From the NCBI GenBank assembly GCA_039805565.1, contig JBDLTZ010000106.1, positions 73,217 to 137,216 of the forward strand: DNA of 64,000 nt, in the 5' to 3' direction. Below the pieces are notes generated by a model. The model was not told the DNA's origin and did no database searches. It saw nothing but the letters and a program-made list of their open reading frames with translations. The translations under genes were made by a program, and so were the position numbers. The stretch comes from CALJIC01 sp039805565 (GTDB taxonomy: Bacteria > Chloroflexota > Chloroflexia > Chloroflexales > Roseiflexaceae). This document shows, piece by piece, positions 1 through 8,364 of the stretch (the stretch's first letter is position 1; each line of letters opens with the position of its first letter).

Positions 1-691
1 TCGCGTGGCGGTCCACGCGGCTCCCCAGATCCTTGAGCGAGTCGTTCAGGTGGAAGGCGCGCACGCTGCCGAGACCCACCGTGCGGTCGAGCTCGGCCAC
101 GGTGGCCTCGTACGCCTCTGGGGTGCGGATGTCGTAGCCGGCGGCGAAGATGTGGCAGGTATCCACGCACACCCCGAGCCGCTCGGGGTGCGCCGAGCGC
201 GCGATCAGCTCTGCCAGGTGCTCGAAGCGGTGTCCGAGGCAGCTCCCCTGGCCGGCGGTGGTCTCCAGCAGCACCGTCACGCCCCGCCCCGCGCCCGCGG
301 CAAACAGCCCGTCGAGCGCGTCGGACACGCGCCGGAGGCCGCAGTCCTCGCCGCTGCCCACGTGCGCGCCGGGGTGGGTGACGAGGTACGGTATGCCGAG
401 CAGGGCGCAGCGCTCGAGCTCCTCGCGGAAGGCCTCGGTGGACTTACGCCACAGCTCGTCGCCCGGCGCGGCCAGGTTGATCAGGTAGGAGTCGTGCACC
501 AGCGCGGCGCGGATGCCGGTGCGCTCCTGCTCGGCCAGGAACAGCGCCACGTCCTGCTCCAGGATGGGCTTGGCGCGCCACTGCTGCTGGTTCTTGCTGA
601 AGATTTGGATGACGTCGCAGCCCGCGCGCTCGCCCTGGGCGAAGGCCCGGTGCAGGCCGCCGGCAATGGAGGTGTGGGCGCCGAACCGCAT
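1..691 (-). CDS. nfo: Endonuclease IV (AP endonuclease), 3' end cut by window edge
   Basis: This is a DNA-repair enzyme that cleaves abasic sites and belongs to the TIM-barrel Nfo family. The protein begins MRFGAHTSIAGGLHRAF and contains VCVDTCHIFAAGYD and HLNDSLKDLGSRVDRH, all hallmark segments with zinc-binding His and Asp residues. About 230 codons are visible. E. coli Nfo has about 285, so the C-terminal barrel strands lie outside the window. The ATG at 691 is preceded by a G-rich ribosome binding site (GGGGGG), and a promoter sits at 725-753. Family assignment is secure; only the missing 3' end is unseen. Confidence 0.93.
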   Translation of the reverse strand, partial: MRFGAHTSIAGGLHRAFAQGERAGCDVIQIFSKNQQQWRAKPILEQDVALFLAEQERTGIRAALVHDSYLINLAAPGDELWRKSTEAFREELERCALLGIPYLVTHPGAHVGSGEDCGLRRVSDALDGLFAAGAGRGVTVLLETTAGQGSCLGHRFEHLAELIARSAHPERLGVCVDTCHIFAAGYDIRTPEAYEATVAELDRTVGLGSVRAFHLNDSLKDLGSRVDRHA

Positions 692-724
692 CGAGAGTGC
701 CCCCCCGGTACACGTGTCCGCGCC

Positions 725-753
725 ATTATAGGGGACGGGGCGAGCTCTCACAA
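725..753 (-). promoter_or_regulatory. Predicted sigma-70 promoter of nfo
   Basis: On the minus strand there is TTGTGA, a 17-bp spacer and a perfect TATAAT. Transcription would start near 718, about 27 nt before the nfo ATG. Position and spacing fit well; the -35 matches only four of six consensus bases. Confidence 0.6.
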
Positions 754-754
754 G

Positions 755-792
755 GTGCGCCCCCTCTTGCGGAGCCGCAAGAGGGGGCGCAC
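755..792. terminator. Perfect 18-bp inverted repeat between two minus-strand genes
   Basis: Arms 755-772 and 775-792 are exact reverse complements around a 2-nt centre and are very GC-rich. The repeat lies between the stop of the M23 peptidase gene and the nfo promoter, where a terminator is expected. There is no clear T-tract, so this would be an intrinsic-like hairpin without a classical U run. Confidence 0.55.
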
Positions 793-815
793 AACGCGCG
801 GGGTTATCGTCTCCG

Positions 816-836
816 TTCGGCCTTCAGCCTTCAGTT
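816..836. repeat. Heptamer array, three TTCRGCC-like units
   Basis: Three consecutive 7-bp units read TTCGGCC, TTCAGCC, TTCAGTT and run up to the stop codon of the M23 gene. The unit matches the right-hand arrays of the longer elements at 3143-3248, 12007-12112 and 53541-53641. No left array was found here. Confidence 0.7.
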
Positions 837-1771
837 CACTCGACCACCACGCTGCCGAGTGTCGTCCAGGCACCGGCGTTACCGGCCTTGTCGAGCGGCT
901 GGACGCGCAGCAGGTAGCTGCCCGGGGCGAGGGGCGGCGTCTGAACCTCGGGGGTGGGGACGAACCAGTTCGATGTTCCCGCGGGGTCTACGCCGAGGTA
1001 GATGCGGTACCCGGCCACACCCGAGCCCTCATCCGCGCCGGGGGCCCAGGTGAGGGGCACGGGCGCGCCGGCGGGGGCGCGCAGCACCTCGGGGAGGGGC
1101 ACCACTGTGGGCGGCGCAGTGTCGGGGGGCGGGGCGACCTGCCCGCCGGCCGTCATCACCGTCCCGCCGTGCTGGCTACATCCGCCGATCTCCGGCAGGC
1201 TGTACCCCTCGGCGAACGTCAGCGGCACCGACTGGCGGTTGCGCGCCCAGGCACCCTCGGCAGTGAAGGCGGTGAAGTGCAGGTGCGGCGTCCCGGGCGA
1301 GCCGCGGTCCCCCACGGTGCCCACCACCGCGCCGCGCGCCACCTGCGTGCCGGCCTCGGCTACTGCCACGCTGTCCATGTGCGTGTACATCGTGTAGAGC
1401 CCGCCGCCGTGCTCCAGGATCAGCGTGCCGCTGCGGCGCACCCAGATGAACACCCTGCCGTCGGCCGCGGCGCGCACCGGCGCTCCGAAGGTGCGTCCCT
1501 CGGCGCTCACCAGATCCAGTGAGTAGCGGTCCCAGCTGTTGTGCGAGCCGCAGGCGTAGCCCTGGAGGATCAGCCACGGCTCGCCGGGCGGGGTGGGCAG
1601 CAAGAGCTGCGGGCGGGCCTCGGGCGGGGACTCGGCGGGGGAGCCGGCCGGCGCGGCCGAGGCCGGCGTAAACGAGAGAAGCCCTATCAGAAGTGTGATC
1701 GCGAGCGCCAGAAGGCGCAGAGGCGCAGTGCTCGAGAGGCAAGTGCGCGCAGCAAGATGCGATCGAGGCAT
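836..1771 (-). CDS. Secreted M23-family peptidase with C-terminal beta-sandwich domain
   Basis: This is a 311-residue exported protein. A signal peptide (LALAITLLIGLLSF...ASA) is followed by a Pro-rich linker, an M23/LytM-type fold and, from about residue 210, a fibronectin-III-like domain (GVAGYRIYLG, GSYLLRVQPLDKAGN). The M23 part shows HNSWDRYSLDL, GTLILEHGGGLYTMYTHMD and the HLHF metal-binding end. The HxxxD-type ligand appears as HNSWD. The start chosen is the ATG at 1771, preceded by AGGAGGAAC; a longer upstream frame lacks a ribosome site and would bury the signal peptide. It probably acts on peptidoglycan or a surface glycan. The substrate is not visible from sequence. Confidence 0.8.
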   Translation of the reverse strand: MPRSHLAARTCLSSTAPLRLLALAITLLIGLLSFTPASAAPAGSPAESPPEARPQLLLPTPPGEPWLILQGYACGSHNSWDRYSLDLVSAEGRTFGAPVRAAADGRVFIWVRRSGTLILEHGGGLYTMYTHMDSVAVAEAGTQVARGAVVGTVGDRGSPGTPHLHFTAFTAEGAWARNRQSVPLTFAEGYSLPEIGGCSQHGGTVMTAGGQVAPPPDTAPPTVVPLPEVLRAPAGAPVPLTWAPGADEGSGVAGYRIYLGVDPAGTSNWFVPTPEVQTPPLAPGSYLLRVQPLDKAGNAGAWTTLGSVVVE

Positions 1772-1944
1772 TGTTCCTCCTCGGTCGATGTATCGAGCGC
1801 GGATACCGTGTTTTGATACGCACTCTCTGTCGGGGCGCGAGGATAGCATAGAGGGGGGGACATGTCAAACGAGGGTTAACGAGTCTGGGCAGTAATAAAC
1901 GAAAGCGGTGGAAGCGGCCCGGCGACAGACACCGCTGCACTCCA

Positions 1945-1973
1945 TTGACAGTGGCGCGAGTGCGCCCTATAAT
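1945..1973 (+). promoter_or_regulatory. Near-consensus sigma-70 promoter of the catabolic operon
   Basis: TTGACA (1945-1950), a 17-bp spacer and TATAAT (1968-1973) give a perfect consensus match. The predicted start near 1980 faces the SDR remnant and the apnL gene, with the FadR-type operator just downstream. A promoter this strong needs repression, which fits the operator. Confidence 0.85.
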
Positions 1974-1985
1974 GGAGGGCGCCTC

Positions 1986-1995
1986 TGGTATACCA
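1986..1995. promoter_or_regulatory. Palindrome TGGTATACCA, candidate FadR/GntR operator
   Basis: A perfect 10-bp palindrome lies at about +6 to +15 of the predicted transcript. FadR-subfamily GntR repressors typically bind short palindromes of the form TNGTNNNACNA, which this resembles, and such a regulator is encoded in the same operon at 4440. Binding here would block promoter clearance. Confidence 0.6.
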
Positions 1996-2067
1996 TCATA
2001 CCGCGCTGATGCGGATGTCCACACGGCGGAGGACATGTGATGCGCCAAAAGGACGCAGTTCACCCCC

Positions 2068-2424
2068 AGCGGCGCGGTGATCAACATCGCCTCGCCCACC
2101 GCCGTGTGGCCGACTGCGCGTCGGGCTACACCCCCTACAGCGCGAGCACAGCGCCCTTGCTCGCGCTCACCCGCGTGATGGCCGCCGACTACGGGCGCGA
2201 CAACATCCGCATCAGCGTGATCGCGCCCGGGGCCACCGACACCGCCCTGATCGCCGAGCTCCTTCCCGACCCCAGGCCCGCGCGGGGCTCGCCACGGCGA
2301 TGGTGCTGCCGCGCATCAGCCGACCGAAGTGCGCGGCAGCAGTGGCAGTGCTCCTGGCCTCGTCCGCGGCCGCCTTCTGCACCGGCGGGGTCTCCAGCGT
2401 GGACGGCGGGCAGACAGCGCGCTG
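2068..2424 (+). pseudogene. Remnant of a short-chain dehydrogenase/reductase (SDR)
   Basis: Pieces of an SDR C-terminal half can be read in two frames: SGAVINIASPTAVW in one, then GYTPYSAST...LLALTRVMAADYG and IRISVIAPGATDT in another, then back to the first frame for AAAVAVLLASSAAAFCTGG...VDGGQTAR and a stop. The N-terminal Rossmann part with its glycine motif is absent. The catalytic YxxxK reads YSAST, so the lysine is lost. The deletion, two compensating frameshifts and the active-site change all indicate a dead gene. It sits between the operon promoter and apnL and probably once encoded a sugar dehydrogenase of the pathway. Confidence 0.8.
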
Positions 2425-2446
2425 AGTCGAGAACAGGAGAGCCCCT

Positions 2447-4420
2447 ATGCTCCCCGCAAACGTGCTGTCCTACGGCTCGGACGAGCCGCTGCCCGCGCAG
2501 GTGCCGCTCCGCGCCGGCCCGCTCGCGCTGATCTACGAGGCGGGCGACCTGCGCTACGTGCGGCTTGGCGGCCGCGAGGTCCTGCGCCGCATCTACGCAG
2601 CCGTTCGCGACCGCAACTGGGGCACGGTGCCGGGCGCCCGCACCAGCGAGCGCGTCGAGGCCGGGCCGGACTCGTTCCGAATCAGCTACGACGTCACCCA
2701 CCGCCAGGGCGACATCGACTTCCGCTGGTCGGCCCTGATCACGGGCGCGCCCGACGGCACGATCCGCTGCGAGATGGACGGCCAGGCGCACAGCTCCTTC
2801 CTCCGCAACCGCATCGGCTTCTGCGTGCTGCACCCCGCCGAGTGCGCCGGCGCGGCCGCCACAGTCGAGCGCGTGGACGGCGCCTCTCACCAGACGCGGC
2901 TGCCTGCGCTGATCACGCCCGACCAGCCGCCCGAGCCGTTCACTGATATGTCCGCGCTGGCCCACGAGGTGGAGCCCGGCGTCTGGGCGCGGGTGGCGTT
3001 CGAGGGGGACGCCTTCGAGCTCGAGGACCAGCGCAACTGGACCGATGCGTCCTTCAAGACCTTCTCCACACCGCTGCGCCTGCCGTTCCCGGTGGAGGTG
3101 CCCGAGGGCGCGCGCGTCAAGCAGACCGTGACACTGACGATCAACGCTAGACGAGAAACGCGAAACGCTCAAGCTCGTACGTCGATTGACAGCACCGGCA
3201 GTGATAGCAACGCCCTGTTTTGCGTCCAGCCTTCATCGTTCAGCCTTCCCCCCCTCGGCCTCGGCCTCGCCAGCCACGGGCGCCCGCTGACCCAGCGCGA
3301 GGTGGCCCGGCTGCGGGGGCTGCGCCTCGCGCACCTGCGCGCCGACCTGGACCTGGCGCGCGCAGGGGCAGAGGCGGCGCTCGCGCGCGCGATGAGCGAG
3401 GCGGCAGCGCTGGACGTGCCGCTGGAGCTGGCCCTGCTTCTGCCCGACGAGCCGGACGCCGCCCTGCGCGACCTGCGCGCGCTGCTGGACCGCGCCCGGC
3501 CGCGCGTCGTGTCCTGGCTGATCTTCGCGGCGAACGAGCGGCTGCGCGGCGGGACCCCCACCCGCGCGATCGTCGCAGCCACCCGCCGCCACCTCGCGGA
3601 GCACCTGGAGGGCGCGCGCGTGGCCGCCGGCAGCAACAACGACTACATCTTCGTCGGGCGCAACCCCCCGCCCGCCGACCTGACCGATCACCTCTGCATC
3701 CCAACCAACCCGCAGACCCACGCCTTCGACCTGGCCTCGGTCACGGAGGCTGTGGCGGCCCAGCAGACGCTGGCCTGGAGCGCGCGCGAGACCTACGGCC
3801 AGCCGGTGATCGTGAGCCCGGTGACGCTGCTGCCGCGCCACAATCCCTACGCCACCGGCGCACTCCCTGAGCCGCCCGCCGGCGCGCTGCCGCCGCAGGT
3901 CGACCCGCGCCAGATGTCGCTCTACGGCGCGGGCTGGACCGCGGCCAGCATCACGTATCTGGCGCAGGGCGGCGCGGCCAGCCTCACCTACTACGAGACC
4001 ACCGGCTGGCGCGGTGTGATGGAGTCGGAAGCTGGCTCGCCGCTGCCCGAGCGGTTCCGCTCGATCCCCGGTGCGGTCTTCCCGCTCTACCACGTCCTGG
4101 CCGACGTGGGCGACCTGGCGGGCGGCGACGTGCTGGCGGGCGTGTCGAGCGACCCGCTGCGCTTCGAGGGGCTGGCGCTGCGCCTGGGGGGGCGCACGCG
4201 CGTGGTGCTGGCGAGCTTCGACGCCAACCCTCAGGAGGTACGCCTGGAGGGGCTGGGCACCCAAGGGCGCGCCCGCGTGCTCGACGCGGCGAGCGCCGAC
4301 GAGGCCATGCGTGACCCCGAGTCTTTCCGCGCCCGCCCCGGCGACCCGCTTGAGTCCGACGGCGAGGGGCTGCGCGTGCCCCTGCCGCCGTTCGCCGTAG
4401 TCACGATCGACTCGCACTGA
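2447..4420 (+). CDS. apnL: Probable D-apionate lactonase family protein (three-domain, TIM-barrel core)
   Basis: This 657-residue cytoplasmic protein lacks a signal peptide. The N-terminal beta-sandwich region (about 1-230) contains DLRYVRLGGREVLRRIY and VRDRNWGTVPG. It is followed by a TIM-barrel-like middle (about 270-560; GLASHGRPLTQREVARLRGL, AAGSNNDYIFVGRN, PTNPQTHAFD) and a small beta C-domain. From memory this pattern matches the family that contains D-apionate lactonase of apiose catabolism, but I could not run a search. AGGAGAG precedes the ATG. Residues about 232-268 are encoded by a heptamer element (3143-3248) placed exactly between the first two domains, which looks like an in-frame insertion. 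Neighbouring dehydrogenases, aldolase and kinase support a sugar-acid pathway. A glycoside-hydrolase-like role is the alternative. Confidence 0.6.
   Translation: MLPANVLSYGSDEPLPAQVPLRAGPLALIYEAGDLRYVRLGGREVLRRIYAAVRDRNWGTVPGARTSERVEAGPDSFRISYDVTHRQGDIDFRWSALITGAPDGTIRCEMDGQAHSSFLRNRIGFCVLHPAECAGAAATVERVDGASHQTRLPALITPDQPPEPFTDMSALAHEVEPGVWARVAFEGDAFELEDQRNWTDASFKTFSTPLRLPFPVEVPEGARVKQTVTLTINARRETRNAQARTSIDSTGSDSNALFCVQPSSFSLPPLGLGLASHGRPLTQREVARLRGLRLAHLRADLDLARAGAEAALARAMSEAAALDVPLELALLLPDEPDAALRDLRALLDRARPRVVSWLIFAANERLRGGTPTRAIVAATRRHLAEHLEGARVAAGSNNDYIFVGRNPPPADLTDHLCIPTNPQTHAFDLASVTEAVAAQQTLAWSARETYGQPVIVSPVTLLPRHNPYATGALPEPPAGALPPQVDPRQMSLYGAGWTAASITYLAQGGAASLTYYETTGWRGVMESEAGSPLPERFRSIPGAVFPLYHVLADVGDLAGGDVLAGVSSDPLRFEGLALRLGGRTRVVLASFDANPQEVRLEGLGTQGRARVLDAASADEAMRDPESFRARPGDPLESDGEGLRVPLPPFAVVTIDSH
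3143..3248. repeat. Heptamer element inside the apnL coding sequence (106 bp)
   Basis: The left array at 3143-3177 consists of five 7-bp units of AACGCTN type (AACGCTA, GACGAGA, AACGCGA, AACGCTC, AAGCTCG). The right array at 3228-3248 has three units (AGCCTTC, ATCGTTC, AGCCTTC). The arrays are roughly inverted relative to each other around a 50-bp core. The reading frame stays open through the element and adds about 36 residues at an interdomain linker. Confidence 0.75.
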
Positions 4421-4439
4421 CGCGCGCCAGATCGGGAGC

Positions 4440-5213
4440 ATGACGCCAATGACGCCAGAGCAGAGCCCACCCGACGACCGCTTCCGCGCCGTGACGCGCG
4501 AGTCGACCCTCGCCAGCCGCGTGGCGGATGAGATCGAGGCCCGCATCGTCGCCGGCCGCCTCCAGCCCGGTGAGCGGCTGCCCTCCGAGCGCGAGCTCGC
4601 CGAGCAGTTCGGCGTGAGCCGCACGGTGATCCGCGAGGCGGTGCGCGTGCTGGCCGCCAAGAGCCTGCTCGAGGTGCGCTCCGGCAGCGGCACGGTGGTG
4701 CGCACCCCCACAACCCGCTCGGTGGCGCAGTCCGTGACGCTGCTGCTCCGCACCGGCCAGCAGATCGACCACGCCGCCATCCACGAGGTGCGCTGCGCGC
4801 TGGAGGTGGAGATCGCCGGTCTGGCAGCCGAGCGCCGCACCCCCGAGGACCTGACGCAGCTGGAGGGCCTGCTGGACGAGATGGAGGCGCTGGTGAGCGA
4901 CCCGGCGCTGCTAGTCCGAAGCCGCGACCAGTTCATCGCCAACGACATCCGGTTCCACGCGGCGCTGGCGGTGGCCACCCACAACGCGCTGTTCGTCATG
5001 CTGCTCGACTCGCTCGCCGATGTGATGATCGAGGTGCGCCAGATGGGATTCGTGGTCCCCGACTCGCACCAGCAGGCCCTGCGCTACCACCGCTCGATCT
5101 ATGCGCCGGTGCGGGCCGGCGACGGCGCCGCCGCGCGCGAGGCCATGCGCGCCCACCTCGCCAGATCGGAGCAGGTCATGCGGGCGGGTGTGGCCCGCCT
5201 ACGCCCGGAGTGA
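4440..5213 (+). CDS. GntR/FadR-family transcriptional regulator
   Basis: This 257-residue repressor-type protein has an N-terminal winged helix (about 18-90), with LPSERELAEQFGVSRTVIREAVRVL and the wing residues GSGTVV, and a C-terminal all-helical FCD ligand domain (about 105-250) with FHAALAVATHN and HRSIYAPVRAGDGAAAREAM. FCD domains usually bind a small carboxylic acid through Asp and His residues, so a pathway sugar acid or ketoacid is a reasonable inducer. GGGAGC lies before ATG 4440; ATG 4449 is a possible alternative start. It is co-transcribed with the enzymes it likely controls through the palindrome at 1986. Confidence 0.9.
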   Translation: MTPMTPEQSPPDDRFRAVTRESTLASRVADEIEARIVAGRLQPGERLPSERELAEQFGVSRTVIREAVRVLAAKSLLEVRSGSGTVVRTPTTRSVAQSVTLLLRTGQQIDHAAIHEVRCALEVEIAGLAAERRTPEDLTQLEGLLDEMEALVSDPALLVRSRDQFIANDIRFHAALAVATHNALFVMLLDSLADVMIEVRQMGFVVPDSHQQALRYHRSIYAPVRAGDGAAAREAMRAHLARSEQVMRAGVARLRPE

Positions 5214-5285
5214 CGCCGCGCTTCTAGACGCGCGTCAGCCTACACCCCGCACGATTGCTCTATCGCTCATGAGAGGACACCAGAG

Positions 5286-6296
5286 ATGCGCGCCGCGATC
5301 ATGGACGCCCCACACCAGATGCGCGTGGGCGAGTGGGACACCCCCAGGGCCGGGCCGGGCGAGGTGCTGGTCTCCGTCAGCGCCACCGGGATCTGCGCCG
5401 GCGATATGTACTTCTACCTCGGCAAGAACCCCTACGCCGTCTACCCACAGGTCTGCGGCCACGAGATCGCCGGGCAGGTGGCCGATGTGGGCGCGGGCGT
5501 GGCCGACCTGGCCCCCGGCGCGCCCGTGGTGGTCGAGCCGTTCCTCGGCTGCGGCACGTGCTACCCCTGCCGCGTCGGCAAGTCCAACTGCTGCGCCAAC
5601 CTCCAGATCGTCGGCGTCCACCGCCCCGGCGGCTACGCCGACTACGTCCTCGCGCCGCGCAGCCACGTCCACCCGGTGCCCGCCGGGCTCTCCGCCGTGG
5701 ACGCGTCCTTCGCGGAGCCCGTGGCGATCGCGGTCCAGTCCTGCCGCCGCGGGCAGGTGGCGGCCGGCGAGCTCGTGCTGGTGCTCGGCTGCGGCCCGAT
5801 CGGCCTGGCGCTGATCGAGGTGGCGCGCGCCCGCGGCGCCGAGGTGCTCGCCGCCGACACCCTGCCGCAGCGCCTCGAGGTCGCCGCGAGCCTGGGGGCC
5901 ACGCCCCTGCCGGCGGGGGCAGCGCTCACCCCGGCGGTGCTCGAGCGCACCGGCGGCGAGGGCGCCCCGGTGGTGCTCGAGGCCACCGGCAACCCGCAGG
6001 CGATGGAGCAGACGGTGGAGCTGGTGGCGGCCGGCGGGCGCATCGTGATCGTCGGCCTGGTGAAGCAGGGCGTGGGTGTGACCTTCCCGGGGCTGGACTT
6101 CACCCGCAAGGAGATGACCGTGGTCGGCTCGCGTGCGTCGGTCGGCTGCTTCCCCGAGTCGCTGGCTCTTCTGGCGAGCGGCGCGATCACCTACCCGCGC
6201 CTCGCCACGCAGTTCAGCCTGTGGGACGCCCCGGCGGTGTTCGCGGACCTGGCCGAGCACCCGGCCAACATCCACAAGGGCGTGCTCGTTCGCTGA
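5286..6296 (+). CDS. Zinc-dependent medium-chain alcohol/sugar dehydrogenase
   Basis: This 336-residue MDR-family NAD(P)-dependent dehydrogenase has catalytic-zinc residues in GICAGDMYF and CGHEIAGQV, structural-zinc cysteines in CGTCYPCRVGKSNCC, and a Rossmann motif VLGCGPIGLALIEVARARGA near residue 165. The family includes sorbitol, threonine and galactonate dehydrogenases, which oxidise secondary alcohols. AGAGGAC precedes the ATG. In this operon it most likely oxidises a sugar or sugar-acid hydroxyl, perhaps replacing the decayed SDR upstream. The exact substrate cannot be read from sequence. Confidence 0.85.
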   Translation: MRAAIMDAPHQMRVGEWDTPRAGPGEVLVSVSATGICAGDMYFYLGKNPYAVYPQVCGHEIAGQVADVGAGVADLAPGAPVVVEPFLGCGTCYPCRVGKSNCCANLQIVGVHRPGGYADYVLAPRSHVHPVPAGLSAVDASFAEPVAIAVQSCRRGQVAAGELVLVLGCGPIGLALIEVARARGAEVLAADTLPQRLEVAASLGATPLPAGAALTPAVLERTGGEGAPVVLEATGNPQAMEQTVELVAAGGRIVIVGLVKQGVGVTFPGLDFTRKEMTVVGSRASVGCFPESLALLASGAITYPRLATQFSLWDAPAVFADLAEHPANIHKGVLVR

Positions 6297-6322
6297 GCTC
6301 GGGTGACACCTGAGGAGGAGCT

Positions 6323-7360
6323 GTGACCGAACCCTTTCGCGTCGGCATCTCGGCCGGGCTCGCCGGCCTGATCGAGCCGCAGCTGGCCGCCATCTTCGGG
6401 CCCCACCCGCGCGTGGCACACGAGCTGATCGAGCCCGTCCAGGAGTTCACCCCAGCGCAGCTCCAGCGCTACGACGCTGTGATCTCGCTCTTCGAGCGCT
6501 ACACCCCCGACTCGCTCCACGGCGTCGAGCGCCTGGCCGCTATCGCCCGCTGGGGCGTGGGGTACGACATGGTGGACGTGCCGGCCGCCACCGAGGCCGA
6601 CGTGCTGCTGGCGATCACGCGCGACGCCGTGCGCCGCCCGGTGGCCGAGGCGATCGTCGCGCTGCTCCTGGCGCTCACCCGCAACATGCTCGCGCTCGAC
6701 CGGCTGGTGCGCGAGGGGCGCTGGGGCGACAAGGGGCGCTACCCGGGGCTCGGCATCGCCGGCCGCACCCTCGGCACCGTGGGCGTCGGCAACATCGGCG
6801 CCGAGCTCGTGCGGCTGCTCCGCCCCTTCGGCCTGGCGCGCGTCCTGGCGTTCGACCCGTTCGTGACCCCGGCGCAGGCCGCCGAGCTGGGCGTGGAGCT
6901 CGCACCGCTCGACGTGGTCATGGCCGAGTCGGACTTCGTCTGCGTCAACTGCCCGCTCACGCCCGAGACCCGCCACCTGGTGGGCGAGCGCCAGATCGCG
7001 CTCATGAAGCCCACTGCTCTGCTGATCAACACCGCCCGCGGCCCGATCGTGGACCAGGGCGCGCTCACCCGCGCGCTCCAGGAGCGGCGCATCGCCGGCG
7101 CCGGCCTCGATGTCTTCGAGGAGGAGCCACTCCCGCACGACCACCCGCTCACCCGCATGGAGCATGTTATACTCGCGCCGCACGCGCTGGCGTGGACCGA
7201 CCAGCTCGCGCGCGACAACGGCCTCGGCGCGTGCCGCAACGTGCTCTCCATCCTGCGCGGCGAGGTCCCCGAGCACACTGTCAACCGCGACGTCGCGCGG
7301 CGCCCCGGCTTCCAGCGGAAGCTCGCGGCGCTGCGGGCGCGCTGGGAGGAGCATCAGTGA
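6323..7360 (+). CDS. D-isomer-specific 2-hydroxyacid dehydrogenase (SerA-like)
   Basis: This 345-residue NAD-dependent oxidoreductase has the nucleotide-binding motif TVGVGNIGAELVRLL, catalytic Arg in NTARGPIVDQGAL, Glu in DVFEEEPL and the His in LAPHALAWT. It interconverts a 2-hydroxyacid and a 2-ketoacid. The start is GTG at 6323 with GAGGAGGAG just upstream. Its stop overlaps the next gene's GTG by 4 nt, so the two are translationally coupled. Coupling to an HpcH/HpaI aldolase suggests that it supplies or consumes the 2-ketoacid the aldolase makes. A biosynthetic phosphoglycerate dehydrogenase is unlikely, since there is no ACT domain and the context is catabolic. Confidence 0.85.
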   Translation: MTEPFRVGISAGLAGLIEPQLAAIFGPHPRVAHELIEPVQEFTPAQLQRYDAVISLFERYTPDSLHGVERLAAIARWGVGYDMVDVPAATEADVLLAITRDAVRRPVAEAIVALLLALTRNMLALDRLVREGRWGDKGRYPGLGIAGRTLGTVGVGNIGAELVRLLRPFGLARVLAFDPFVTPAQAAELGVELAPLDVVMAESDFVCVNCPLTPETRHLVGERQIALMKPTALLINTARGPIVDQGALTRALQERRIAGAGLDVFEEEPLPHDHPLTRMEHVILAPHALAWTDQLARDNGLGACRNVLSILRGEVPEHTVNRDVARRPGFQRKLAALRARWEEHQ

Positions 7361-8139
7361 AACCCAATCGCCTCAAGCAGGCCCTCGGCGAGGGCCGTGT
7401 CCCCGTCGGCCATATGGTGCTCGAGTTCGGCACCCGCGGCGTCGCCAAGATCCTCGAGTCCGCCGGCGCCGACTTCGTGGTGATCGACATGGAGCACAGC
7501 GCCTTCGACGCCGCCGACGTGGCCGATCAGGTGGCCTGGTTCAAGGCCACGCCGATCGCGCCCTTCGTGCGCATCCCGCAGGCGCTCTACCACTTCGCCG
7601 CCCGTGTCATGGACGCCGGCGCGCTCGGCGTGATGGTCCCCAACGTCGTCAGCGCCGAGCAGGCCCGCGCCGTGGTGGACTCGGTCAAGTACGCGCCCAT
7701 CGGCCGCCGCGGCGTGATTGTCGGCGGCGCCCACGGCGACTTCCAGCCGTCCGACATCCGCACGTTCCTCGACCGCTCGAACGAGAACACCACCGTCATC
7801 TGTCAGATCGAGAGCCGCGAGGGCCTGGCGCAGCTCGACGCGATCGCGGCCGTGCCCGGCGTGGACGTGCTGTGGGTCGGCCAGGCCGACCTGACCACTT
7901 CGCTCGGCATCCCGGGCGCGTTCGGGGACCCGCTGTTCCTCGATGCCCTGCGCGCCGTGGCCGACGCCGCCCGCCGCCACGGCAAGGCCGCCGGCATCCA
8001 GCCCAACACCCTCGCCCAGGCCGAGGCGTGGATGGCGCTCGGCTACAACGTGATCTCCTACAGCGGCGACTACTTCGTCTACCAGAGCGCGATGGCCCAG
8101 GCGATCGCCGCCGTGCGCGCCCTCGACCGCCCGGCCTGA
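7357..8139 (+). CDS. HpcH/HpaI-family class II aldolase
   Basis: This 260-residue metal-dependent aldolase reversibly cleaves 2-keto-3-deoxy or 4-hydroxy-2-oxo acids to pyruvate plus an aldehyde. Family segments seen are ILESAGADFVVIDMEHSAFD (base/His region), PFVRIPQ, MDAGALGVMVPNV, ICQIESREGL (metal-binding Glu) and GVDVLWVGQADLT (metal-binding Asp). The GTG start at 7357 has GGGAGGAG upstream and overlaps the preceding stop. It provides the C-C cleavage step of the operon; characterised apionate pathways as I know them do not use this family, so this may mark a pathway variant. Confidence 0.88.
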   Translation: MKPNRLKQALGEGRVPVGHMVLEFGTRGVAKILESAGADFVVIDMEHSAFDAADVADQVAWFKATPIAPFVRIPQALYHFAARVMDAGALGVMVPNVVSAEQARAVVDSVKYAPIGRRGVIVGGAHGDFQPSDIRTFLDRSNENTTVICQIESREGLAQLDAIAAVPGVDVLWVGQADLTTSLGIPGAFGDPLFLDALRAVADAARRHGKAAGIQPNTLAQAEAWMALGYNVISYSGDYFVYQSAMAQAIAAVRALDRPA

Positions 8140-8364
8140 GCTGGAGAAGAGCCTGGGGGCGCCCGCCCGCTGTGCGCGCTGCATCCAACGCCCTACCGGC
8201 CCGACACCCACTGCCGGCAGGAGCGCCCCTCCAGTCCCCCGGCGCCCACGGGAGCCCACGACAGAGCTCAGCGGCGGACAGAAAACGTGAGCGAGCTGTT
8301 TGGCACATCACACGGTGACGCCCCCGCCTCTCTTACGCTACTGCACAACCACACGGAGACATCC

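Noticed and set aside
5..1522. Long plus-strand open frame across the nfo and M23 genes
   Set aside because: It is antisense to two clear protein families and has no domain. High GC makes long empty frames common here; similar antisense frames across the window were dropped.
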